Shown here one piece after another: positions 9,517-19,965 of a stretch of DNA of 64,000 bases. The translations under genes were made by a program, and so were the position numbers. The stretch covers positions 12,880,605 through 12,944,604 of the forward strand of contig OX459103.1 of assembly GCA_949775045.1 (NCBI GenBank). Direction: 5' to 3'. The notes below the pieces were generated by a model, which saw only the letters and a program-made list of their open reading frames with translations, was not told where the DNA came from and made no database searches. The DNA is from Metridium senile (Eukaryota; Cnidaria; Anthozoa; Actiniaria; Metridiidae). The stretch's first letter is position 1. The number at the start of each line of letters is the position of its first letter.

Positions 9517-10634
9517 GGTTTTATCAGAAAACTTAGATATTTCTAGACATTGTACTCGGGGTCTAAGCGATCACTTTGAGTCGAAAACCCCGATTTTTTT
9601 TAACGACTTTTAGAGACCCCTCTGATAGTCTATAGGGCATTCTGGGTAAGATTTTGTAGTTTTTCCTAAATAGAATTTTTCGATTTTATCAGAAAGCTTA
9701 GATATTTTAAGACATTGTTCTCAGGGTCCTAGCAATTATTTTGAGTCGAAAACCCCGATTGTTTTGACACATTTTTAGCAAATCCCAAGGCCATAAGGCA
9801 TTCTGGGTATGATTTTGTAGTATTTCCTAAATAAAAATTTTCGGTTTTATCAGAAAGCTTAGATATTTGTAGAAATTGTTCTCGGGGTCCAAGCGATCAC
9901 TTTGAGTCGAAAACCCCGATTTTTTTTAACGACTTTTAGAGACCCCTCTGGTAGTCTATAGGGCATTCTGGGTAAGATTTTGTAGTTTTTCCTAAATAGA
10001 ATTTTTGGGTTTTATCAGAAAGCTTAGATATTGTTAGACATTGTTGTCAGGGTCCTAGCGATCATTTTGAATCGAAAACCCCGATTATTTTGACACATTT
10101 TTAGCAAATCCCAAAGGCCATAAGGCATTCTGGGTATGTGTACGCGACAAAACCGAGGAAAGCTGGAACGAGTCAATATATGACTATTTATAGTTCGCTA
10201 ATTAGTTTTTTACGAGTGATCGATAGAGAGAAAGCTGCACTTTATAGGCGTTAAAGATATACAAGATTTTATGGTGAATTGATTGACTAGATCGGGAAAT
10301 ATTCGGTAAGAGATCATATAATATATTATCGTTATTGTAAGTTCGAGTTTTTAAGTATTGTATATGTGTTATTTGTAGTGAACCGCACAACGCACGAGTG
10401 AATCGAAGAAGTGATTATCTTACAAGTGAATCACACGAATTTATCAATGTTTAGACCCTTTGAAAGCCTTGAAAGTGTGCGCGTAAACGAATTTCCTAAT
10501 TGATGTAAAGATGTTTGAAGAAAGATTGATGAAAATAAAGACTTTGAGCGAATTAAAACCTACATTAGTTCACGAATAACCTGAATATTCCAAAGGCGCC
10601 AGACATCGTGACAGACAGTGGCGAGAAATCAGAA
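9517..10634 (+). repeat. 1115-bp higher-order unit, first copy
   Basis: About 617 bp of satellite plus insertion copy 3. It matches 10,635-11,749 at an offset of 1115 bp. The private variant ctcggggtccaagcg occurs in both (near 9883 and 10,998), and both insertion copies carry gtgaattg where all others have gtgtattg. Boundaries are approximate. Confidence 0.78.
10137..10634 (+). mobile_element. LTR-retrotransposon fragment, copy 3
   Basis: Same segment and junctions as copy 1. Differences from most copies: G at 10,197 (agttcgctaa), G at 10,248 (ataggcgtt) and A at 10,277 (gtgaattg). The last change is shared only with copy 4, making copies 3 and 4 sisters. The upstream flank has gattttgtag and tttttagcaaatccc. 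Confidence 0.6.
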
Positions 10635-11251
10635 TTTATCAGAAAGCTTAGATATTTCTAGACATTGTACTCGGGGTCTAAGCGATCACTTTGAGTCGAA
10701 AACCCCGATTTTTTTGAACGACTTTTAGAGACCCCTCTGATAGTCTATAGGGCATTCTGGATAAGATTTTGTAGTTTTTCCTAAATAGAATTTTTCGGTT
10801 TTATCAGAAAGCTTAGATATTTTAAGACATTGTTCTCAGGGTCCTAGCAATTATTTTGAGTCGAAAACCCCGATTGTTTTGACACATTTTTAGCAAATCC
10901 CAATCCCATAAGGCATTCTGGGTATGATTTTGTAGTATTTCCTAAATAAAATTTTTCGGTTTTATCAGAAAGCTTAGATATTTGTAAAAATTGTTCTCGG
11001 GGTCCAAGCGATCACTTTGAGTCGAAAACCCCGATTTTTTTTAACGACTTTTAGAGACCCCTCTGGTAGTCTATAGGGCATTCTGGGTAAGATTTTGTAG
11101 TTTTTCCTAAATAGAATTTTTGGGTTTTATCAGAAAGCTTAGATATTGTTAGACATTGTTCTCAGGGTCCTAGCGATCATTTTGAGTCGAAAACCCCGAT
11201 TATTTTGACACATTTTTAGCAAATCCCAAAGGCCATAAGGCATTCTGGGTA
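10635..11251 (+). repeat. Satellite block between insertion copies 3 and 4
   Basis: The shortest spacer between insertions (617 bp, about four monomers). Private variants are attctggataag near 10,752, cccaatcccataagg near 10,900, and tgtaaaaattg near 10,983. It repeats the satellite upstream of copy 3 at 1115 bp. Confidence 0.83.
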
Positions 11252-11749
11252 TGTGTACGCGACAAAACCGAGGAAAGCTGGAACGAGTCAATATATGACT
11301 ATTTATAGTTCACTAATTAGTTTTTTACGAGTGATCGATAGAGAGAAAGCTGCACTTTATAGTCGTTAAAGATATACAAGATTTTATGGTGAATTGATTG
11401 ACTAGATCGGGAAATATTCGGTAAGAGATCATATAATATATTATCGTTATTGTAAGTTCGAGTTTTTAAGTATTGTATATGTGTTATTTGTAGTGAACCG
11501 CACAACGCACGAGTGAATCGAAGAAGTGATTATCTTACAAGTGAATCACACGAATTTATCAATGTTTAGACCCTTTGAAAGCCTTGAAAGTGTGCGCGTA
11601 AACGAATTTCCTAATTGATGTAAAGATGTTTGAAGAAAGATTGATGAAAATAAAGACTTTGAGCGAATTAAAACCTACATTAGTTCACGAATAACCTGAA
11701 TATTCCAAAGGCGCCAGACATCGTGACAGACAGTGGCGAGAAATCAGAA
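11252..11749 (+). mobile_element. LTR-retrotransposon fragment, copy 4
   Basis: Same 498-bp segment and junctions. It shares gtgaattg with copy 3 but not that copy's two other changes, so copy 4 looks closer to the ancestor of the pair. Downstream flank is the ttttttttaacgac form, as after copies 5 and 6. Confidence 0.6.
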
Positions 11750-13672
11750 TTTATCAGAAAGCTTAGATATTTCTAGACATTGTACTCGGGGTCTAAGCGA
11801 TCACTTTGAGTCGAAAACCCCGATTTTTTTTAACGACTTTTAGAGACCCCTCTGGTAGTCTATAGGGCATTCTGGGTAAGATTTTGTAGTTTTTCCTAAA
11901 TAGAATTTTTCGGTTTTATCAGAAAGCTTAGATATTTCTAGACATTGTACTCGGAGTCTAAGCGATCAATTTGAGTCGAAAACCCCGATTTTTTTAACGA
12001 CTTTTAGAGATACCTCTGATAGTCTATAGGGCATTCTGGGTAAGATTTTGTAGTTTTTCCTAAATAGAATTTTTGGGTTTTATCAGAAAGCTTAGATATT
12101 TTAAGACATTGTTCTCAGGGTACTAGCAATTATTTTGAGTCGAAAACCCCGATTGTTTTGACACATTTTTAGCAAATCCCAAAGGCCATAAGGCATTCTG
12201 GGTATGATTTTGTAGTATTTCCTAAATAAAATTTTTCGGTTTTATCAGAAAGCTTAGATATTTCTAGACATTGTACTCGGGGTCTAAGCGATCACTTTGA
12301 GTTGAAAACCCCGATTTTTTTTAACGACTTTTAGAGACCCCTCTGGTAGTCTATAGGGCATTCTGGGTAAGATTTTGTAGTTTTTCCTAAATAGAATTTT
12401 TCGGTTTTATCAGAAAGCTTAGATATTTTTAGACATTGTTCTCAGGGTCCTAGCGATCATTTTGAGTCGAAAACCCCGATTGTTTTGACACATTTTTAGC
12501 AAATCCCAAAGGCCATAAGGCATTCTGGGTATGATTTTGTAGTTTTTCCTAAATAAAATTTTTCGTTTTATCAGAAAGCTTAGATATTTCTAGACATTGT
12601 ACTCGGGGTTTAAGCGATCACTTTTAGTCGAAAACCCCGATTTTTTTTAACGATTTTTAGAGACCCCTCTGGTAGTCTATAGGGCATTCTGGGTAAGATT
12701 TTGTAGTTTTTCCTAAATAGAATTTTTGGGTTTTATCAGAAAGCTTAGATATTTTTAGACATTGTTGTCAGGGTCCTAGCGATCATTTTGAGTCGAAAAC
12801 CCCGATTGTTTTGACATATTTTTAGCAAATCCCAAAGGCCATAAGGCATTCTGGGTATGATTTTGTAGTTTTTCCTAAATAAAATTTTTCGTTTTATCAG
12901 AAAGCTTAGATATTTCTAGAAAATGTTCTCGGGGTCTAAGCGATCACTTTGAGTCGAAAACCCCGATTTTTTTTAAGGACTTTTAGAGACCCCTGTGGTA
13001 GTCTATAGGGCATTCTGGGTAAGATTTTGTAGTTTTTCCTAAATAGAATTTTTGGGTTTTATCAGAAAGCTTAGATATTTCTAGACATTGTTCTCAGGGT
13101 CCTAGCAATCATTTTGAGTCGAAAACCTCGATTGTTTTGACACATTTTTAGCAAATCCCAAAGGCCATAAAGCATTCTGGGTATGATTTTGTAGTTTTTC
13201 CTAAATAAAATTTTTCGGTTTTATCAGAAAGCTTAGATATTTTTAGGCATTGTTCTCAGGGGCCTAGCGATCATTTTGAGTCGAAAACCCCGATTGTTTT
13301 GACACATTTTTAGCAAATCCCAAAGGCCATAAGGCATTCTGGGTATGATTTTGTAGTTTTTCCTAAATAAAATTTTTCGGTTTTATCAGAAAGCTTAGAT
13401 ATTTCTAGACATTGTACTCGGGGTCTAAGCGATCACTTTGAGTCGAAAACCCCGATTTTTTTTAACGACTTTTAGAGACCCCTCTGGTAGTCTATAGGGC
13501 ATTCTGGGTAAGATTGTGTAGTTTTTCCTAAATAGAATTTTTGGGTTTTATCAGAAAGCTTAGATATTGTTAGACATTGTTCTCAGGGTCCTAGCGATCA
13601 TTTTGAGTCGAAAACCCCGATTATTTTGACACATTTTTAGCAAATCCCAAAGGCCATAAGGCATTCTGGGTA
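11750..13672 (+). repeat. Satellite block between insertion copies 4 and 5
   Basis: Mixed A/B monomers with several hybrids. At 13,116-13,277 a B body carries an A tail (aggcattgttctcaggggcc) and is followed by another B body. Local variants include tttttcgttttatcag (one G lost) at about 12,560 and 12,888, ctcggggtttaagcg near 12,603, and cacttttagtcg near 12,620. These reappear in later spacers and so mark a sub-family used in the 11-31 kb part. Confidence 0.82.
13116..13277 (+). repeat. Hybrid monomer: B body with A tail
   Basis: The start is gagtcgaaaacctcgattg, followed by a B body (gttttgacacatttttagca, ctaaataaaat). After the HindIII block the tail is A-like (ggcattgttctcaggggcct), and the next unit is again a B body. 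It is the reciprocal of the A-body/B-tail hybrid. It recurs in the same setting upstream of copies 6, 7 and 8. Confidence 0.78.
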
Positions 13673-14170
13673 TGTGTACGCAACAAAACCGAGGAAAGCT
13701 GGAACGAGTCAATATATGACTATTTATAGTTCACTAATTAGTTTTTTACGAGTGATCGATAGAGAGAGAGCTGCACTTTATAGTCGTTAAAGATATACAA
13801 GATTTTATGGTGTATTGATTGACTAGATCGGGAAATATTCGGTAAGAGATCATATAATATATTATCGTTATTGTAAGTTCGAGTTTTTAAGTATTGTATA
13901 TGTGTTATTTGTAGTGAACCGCACAACGCACGAGTGAATCGAAGAAGTGATTATCTTACAAGTGAATCACACGAATTTATCAATGTTTAGACCCTTTGAA
14001 AGCCTTGAAAGTGTGCGCGTAAACGAATTTCCTAATTGATGTAAAGATGTTTGAAGAAAGATTGATGAAAATAAAGACTTTGAGCGAATTAAAACCTACA
14101 TTAGTTCACGAATAACCTGAATATTCCAAAGGCGCCAGACATCGTGACAGACAGTGGCGAGAAATCAGAA
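13673..14170 (+). mobile_element. LTR-retrotransposon fragment, copy 5
   Basis: Same segment and junctions. Differences: A at 13,682 (gtacgcaacaaa) and agagagagagctgc in place of agagagaaagctgc. The second change is shared with copy 7. The upstream flank has gattgtgtag but gaatttttggg. Confidence 0.6.
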
Positions 14171-15114
14171 TTTATCAGAAAGCTTAGATATTTCTAGACA
14201 TTGTACTCGGGGTCTAAGCGATCACTTTGAGTCGAAAACCCCGATTTTTTTTAACGACTTTTAGAGACCCCTCTGGTAGTCTATAGGGCATTCTGGGTAA
14301 GATTTTGTAGTTTTTCCTAAATAGAATTTTTCGGTTTTATCAGAAAGCTTAGATATTTCTAGACATTGTACTCGGAGTCTAAGCGATCAATTTGAGTCGA
14401 AAACCCCGATTTTTTTAACGACTTTTAGAGATACCTCTGATAGTCTATAGGGCATTCTGGGTAAGATTTTGTAGTTTTTCCTAAATAGAATTTTTGGGTT
14501 TTATCAGAAAGCTTAGATATTTTAAGACATTGTTCTCAGGGTCCTAGCAATTATTTTGAGTTGAAAACCCCGATTGTTTTGACACATTTTTAGCAAATCC
14601 CAAAGGCCATAAAGCATTCTGGGTATGATTTTGTAGTTTTTCCTAAATAAAATTTTTCGGTTTTATCAGAAAGCTTAGATATTTTTAGACATTGTTCTCA
14701 GGGGCCTAGAGATCATTTTGAGTCGAAAACCCCGATTGTTTTGACACATTTTTAGCAAATCCCAAAGACCATAAGGCATTCTGGGTATGATTTTGTAGTT
14801 TTTCCTAAATAAAATTTTTCGGTTTTATCAGAAAGCTTAGATATTTCTAGACATTGTACTCGGGGTCTAAGCGATCACTTTGAGTCGAAAACCCCGATTT
14901 TTTTTAACGACTTTTAGAGACCCCTCTGGTAGTCTATAGGGCATTCTGGGTAAGATTGTGTAGTTTTTCCTAAATAGAATATTTGGGTTTTATCAGAAAG
15001 CTTAGATATTGTTAGACATTGTTCTCAGGGTCCTAGCGATCATTTTGAGTCGAAAACCCCGATTATTTTGACACATTTTTAACAAATCCCAAAGGCCATA
15101 AGGCATTCTGGGTA
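14171..15114 (+). repeat. Satellite block between insertion copies 5 and 6
   Basis: About six monomers. It starts like other post-insertion blocks (A body, then the A-body/B-tail hybrid with ctcggagtc). It has private variants gagttgaaaacccc near 14,559, ggggcctagagatc near 14,702, and cccaaagaccataagg near 14,761. It ends with the gattgtgtag and gaatatttggg flank also seen before copies 1 and 2. Confidence 0.82.
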
Positions 15115-15612
15115 TGTGTACGGGACAAAACCGAGGAAAGCTGGAACGAGTCAATATATGACTATTTATAGTTCACTAATTAGTTTTTTACGAGTGATCG
15201 ATAGAGAGAAAGCTGCACTTTATAGTCGTTAAAGATATACAAGATTTTATGGTGTATTGATTGACTAGATCGGGAAATATTCGGTAAGAGATCATATAAT
15301 ATATTATCGTTATTGTAAGTTCGAGTTTTTAAGTATTGTATATGTGTTATTTGTAGTGAACCGCACAACGCACGAGTGAATCGAAGAAGTGATTATCTTA
15401 CAAGTGAATCACACGAATTTATCAATGTTTAGACCCTTTGAAAGCCTTGAAAGTGTGCGCGTAAACGAATTTCCTAATTGATGTAAAGATGTTTGAAGAA
15501 AGATTGATGAAAATAAAGACTTTGAGCGAATTAAAACCTACATTAGTTCACGAATAACCTGAATATTCCAAAGGCGCCAGACATCGTGACAGACAGTGGC
15601 GAAAAATCAGAA
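15115..15612 (+). mobile_element. LTR-retrotransposon fragment, copy 6
   Basis: Same segment and junctions. Private differences: G at 15,123 (gtacgggac) and A at 15,603 (ggcgaaaaatc). Its upstream flank (gattgtgtag, gaatatttggg, tttttaacaaatccc) is the same haplotype as copies 1 and 2 although copies 3-5, with other flanks, lie between. Confidence 0.6.
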
Positions 15613-17373
15613 TTTATCAGAAAGCTTAGATATTTCTAGACATTGTACTCGGGGTCTAAGCGATCACTTTGAGTCGAAAACCCCGATTTTTTTTAACGAC
15701 TTTTAGAGACCCCTCTGGTAGTCTATAGGGCATTCTGGGTAAGATTTTGTAGTTTTTCCTAAATAGAATTTTTCGGTTTTATCAGAAAGCTTAGATATTT
15801 CTAGACATTGTACTCGGAGTCTAAGCGATCAATTTGAGTCGAAAACCCCGATTTTTTTAACGACTTTTAGAGATACCTCTGATAGTCTATAGGGCATTCT
15901 GGGTAAGATTTTGTAGTTTTTCCTAAATAGAATTTTTGGGTTTTATCAGAAAGCTTAGATATTTTAAGACATTGTTCTCAGGGTCCTAGCGATCATTTTG
16001 AGTCGAAAACCCCGATTGTTTTGACATATTTTTAGCAAATCCCAAAGGCCATAAGGCATTCTGGGTATGATTTTGTAGTTTTTCCTAAATAAAATTTTTC
16101 GTTTTATCAGAAAGCTTAGATATTTCTAGACATTGTACTCGGGGTTTAAGCGATCACTTTGAGTCGAAAACCCCGATTTTTTTTAACGATTTTTAGAGAC
16201 CCCTCTGGTAGTCTATAGGGCATTCTGGGTAAGATTTTGTAGTTTTTCCTAAATAGAATTTTTGGGTTTTATCAGAAAGCTTAGATATTTTTAGACATTG
16301 TTCTCAGGGTCCTAGCGATCATTTTGAGTCGAAAACCCCGATTGTTTTGACATATTTTTAGCAAATCCCAAAGGCCATAAGACATTCTGGGTATGATTTT
16401 GTAGTTTTTCCTAAATAAAATTTTTCGTTTTATCAGAAAGCTTAGATATTTCTAGAAATTGTTCTCGGGGTCTAAGCGATCACTTTGAGTCGAAAACCCC
16501 GATTTTTTTTAAGGACTTTTAGAGACCCCTGTGGTAGTCTATAGGGCATTCTGGGTAAGATTTTGTAGTTTTTCCTAAATATAATTTTTCGGTTTTATCA
16601 GAAAGCTTAGATATTTCTAGACATTGTTCTCGGGGTCTAAGCGATCACTTTGAGTCGAAAACTCCGATTTTTTTTAACGATTTTTAGAGACCCCTCTGGT
16701 AGTCTATAGGGCATTCTGGGTAAGATTTTGTAGTTTTTCCTAAATAGAATTTTTGGGTTTTATCAGAAAGCTTAGATATTTCTAGACATTGTTCTCAGGG
16801 TCCTAGCAATCATTTTGAGTCGAAAACCCCGATTGTTTTGACACATTTTTAGCAAATCCCAAAGGCCATAAAGCATTCTGGGTATGATTTTGTAGTTTTT
16901 CCTAAATAAAATTTTTCGGTTTTATCAGAAAGCTTAGATATTTTTAGGCATTGTTCTCAGGGGCCTAGCGATCATTTTGAGTCGAAAACCCCGATTGTTT
17001 TGACACATTTTTAGCAAATCCCAAAGGCCATAAGGCATTCTGGGTATGATTTTGTAGTTTTTCCTAAATAAAATTTTTCGGTTTTATCAGAAAGCTTAGA
17101 TATTTCTAGACATTGTACTCGGGGTCTAAGCGATCACTTTGAGTCGAAAACCCCGATTTTTTTTAACGACTTTTAGAGACCCCTCTGGTAGTCTATAGGG
17201 CATTCTGGGTAAGATTTTGTAGTTTTTCCTAAATAGAATTTTTGGGTTTTATCAGAAAGCTTAGATATTGTTAGACATTGTTCTCAGGGTCCTAGCGATC
17301 ATTTTGAGTCGAAAACCCCGATTATTTTGACACATTTTTAGCAAATCCCAAAGGCCATAAGGCATTCTGGGTA
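15613..17373 (+). repeat. Satellite block between insertion copies 6 and 7
   Basis: Mixed A/B with hybrids. It includes the one-G-shorter tttttcgttttatcag (near 16,096 and 16,425), ctcggggtttaagcg, gacatatttttagc, ttttttttaaggac with cctgtggtag (near 16,505), and gaaaactccgat near 16,655. Much of this string of variants is shared with 17,872-19,467, so the two spacers are related units of different length. Confidence 0.82.
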
Positions 17374-17871
17374 TGTGTACGCGACAAAACCGAGGAAAGC
17401 TGGAACGAGTCAATATATGACTATTTATAGTTCACTAATTAGTTTTTTACGAGTGATCGATAGAGGGAGAGCTGCACTTTATAGTCGTTAAAGATATACA
17501 AGATTTTATGGTGTATTGATTGACTAGATCGGGAAATATTCGGTAAGAGATCATATAATATATTATCGTTATTGTAAGTTCGAGTTTTTAAGTATTGTAT
17601 ATGTGTTATTTGTAGTGAACCGCACAACGCACGAGTGAATCGAAGAAGTGATTATCTTACAAGTGAATCACACGAATTTATCAATGTTTAGACCCTTTGA
17701 AAGCCTTGAAAGTGTGCGCGTAAACGAATTTCCTAATTGATGTAAAGATGTTTGAAGAAAGATTGATGAAAATAAAGACTTTGAGCGAATTAAAACCTAC
17801 ATTAGTTCACGAATAACCTGAATATTCCAAAGGCGCCAGACATCGTGACAGACAGTGGCGAGAAATCAGAA
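17374..17871 (+). mobile_element. LTR-retrotransposon fragment, copy 7
   Basis: Same segment and junctions. It has agagggagagctgc: one change private, one shared with copy 5. Upstream flank is gattttgtag and tttttagcaaatccc. Just downstream the tail reads gtactcagggtctaag, a mix of A and B tails. Confidence 0.6.
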
Positions 17872-19467
17872 TTTATCAGAAAGCTTAGATATTTCTAGAC
17901 ATTGTACTCAGGGTCTAAGCGATCACTTTGAGTCGAAAACCCCGATTTTTTTGAACGACTTTTAGAGACCCCTCTGGTAGTCTATAGGGCATTCTGGGTA
18001 AGATTTTGTAGTTTTTCCTAAATAGAATTTTTCGGTTTTATCAGAAAGCTTAGATATTTCTAGACATTGTACTCGGAGTCTAAGCGATCAATTTGAGTCG
18101 AAAACCCCGATTTTTTTAACGACTTTTAGAGATACCTCTGATAGTCTATAGGGCATTCTGGGTAAGATTTTGTAGTTTTTCCTAAATAGAATTTTTGGGT
18201 TTTATCAGAAAGCTTAGATATTTTAAGACATTGTTCTCAGGGTCCTAGCAATTATTTTGAGTCGAAAACCCCGATTGTTTTGACACATTTTTAGCAAATC
18301 CCAAAGGCCATAAAGCATTCTGGGTATGATTTTGTAGTTTTTCCTAAATAGAATTTTTGGGTTTTATCAGAAAGCTTAGATATTTTTAGACATTGTTCTC
18401 AGGGTCCTAGCGATCATTTTGAGTCGAAAACCCCGATTGTTTTGACATATTTTTAGCAAATCCCAAAGGCCATAAGGCATTCTGGGTATGATTTTGTAGT
18501 TTTTCCTAAATAAAATTTTTCGTTTTATCAGAAAGCTTAGATATTTCTAGAAATTGTTCTCGGGTCTAAGCGATCACTTTGAGTCGAAAACCCCGATTTT
18601 TTTTAAGGACTTTTAGAGACCCCTGTGGTAGTCTATAGGGCATTCTGGGTAAGATTTTGTAGTTTTTCCTAAATAGAATTTTTCGGTTTTATCAGAAAGC
18701 TTAGATATTTCTAGACATTGTTCTCGGGGTCTAAGCGATCACTTTGAGTCGAAAACTCCGATTTTTTTTAACGACTTTTAGAGACCCCTCTGGTAGTCTA
18801 TAGGGCATTCTGGGTAAGATTTTGTAGTTTTTCCTAAATAGAATTTTTGGGTTTTATCAGAAAGCTTAGATATTTCTAGACATTGTTCTCAGGGTCCTAA
18901 CAATCATTTTGAGTCGAAAACCCCGATTGTTTTGACACATTTTTAGCAAATCCCAAAGGCCATAAAGCATTCTGGGTATGATTTTGTAGTTTTTCCTAAA
19001 TAAAATTTTTCGGTTTTATCAGAAAGCTTAGATATTTTTAGGCATTGTTCTCAGGGGCCTAGCGATCATTTTGAGTCGAAAACCCCGATTGTTTTGACAC
19101 ATTTTTAGCAAATCCCAAAGGCCATAAGGCATTCTGGGTATGATTTTGTAGTTTTTCCTAAATAAAATTTTTCGGTTTTATCAGAAAGCTTAGATATTTC
19201 TAGACATTGTACTCGGGGTCTAAGCGATCACTTTGAGTCGAAAACCCCGATTTTTTTTAACGACTTTTAGAGACCCCTCTGGTAGTCTATAGGGCATTCT
19301 GGGTAAGATTTTGTAGTTTTTCCTAAATAGAATTTTTGGGTTTTATCAGAAAGCTTAGATATTGTTAGACATTGTTCTCAGGGTCCTAGCGATCATTTTG
19401 AGTCGAAAACCCCGATTATTTTGACACATTTTTAGCAAATCCCAAAGGCCATAAGGCATTCTGGGTA
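17872..19467 (+). repeat. Satellite block between insertion copies 7 and 8
   Basis: About ten monomers with hybrids. Variants shared with the previous spacer: ttttttttaaggac and cctgtggtag, gaaaactccgat, ccataaagcattctgg and ggcattgttctcaggggcc. Private: ctcgggtctaagcg (one G short) near 18,560 and cctaacaatcatttt near 18,896. Confidence 0.82.
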
Positions 19468-19965
19468 TGTGTACGCGACAAAACCGAGGAAAGCTGGAAC
19501 GAGTCAATATATGACTATTTATAGTTCACTAATTAGTTTTTTACGAGTGATCGATAGAGAGAAAGCTGCACTTTATAGTCGTTAAAGATATACAAGATTT
19601 TATGGTGTATTGATTGACTAGATCGGGAAATATTCGGTAAGAGATCATATAATATATTATCGTTATTGTAAGTTCGAGTTTTTAAGTATTGTATATGTGT
19701 TATTTGTAGTGAACCTCACAACGCACGAGTGAATCGAAGAAGTGATTATCTTACAAGTGAATCACACGAATTTATCAATGTTTAGACCCTTTGAAAGCCT
19801 TGAAAGTGTGCGCGTAAACGAATTTCCTAATTGATGTAAAGATGTTTGAAGAAAGATTGATGAAAATAAAGACTTTGAGCGAATTAAAACCTACATTAGT
19901 TCACGAATAACCTGAATATTCCAAAGGCGCCAGACATCGTGACAGACAGTGGCGAGAAATCAGAA
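19468..19965 (+). mobile_element. LTR-retrotransposon fragment, copy 8
   Basis: Same segment and junctions. A single private change, T at 19,716 (gaacctcacaac), distinguishes it. On the minus strand this change turns the second codon of a 62-codon frame found in the other ten copies into a stop, showing that the frame is not kept by selection here. Confidence 0.6.

Larger units (their letters stand above)
6252..10136 (+). repeat. Satellite block between insertion copies 2 and 3
   Basis: The longest insertion-free stretch between copies (3885 bp). It opens with A monomers carrying B-type tails (6310-6474, tail ctcggagtctaagcgatcaa), then returns to A/B alternation. Six-monomer periodicity is visible from agatgttg at 7415, 8395 (980 bp) and 9047 (652 bp). 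Single variants include gagcttaaaacccc at about 7131 and cagaaaacttag at about 9526, which loses the HindIII site. Confidence 0.83.
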
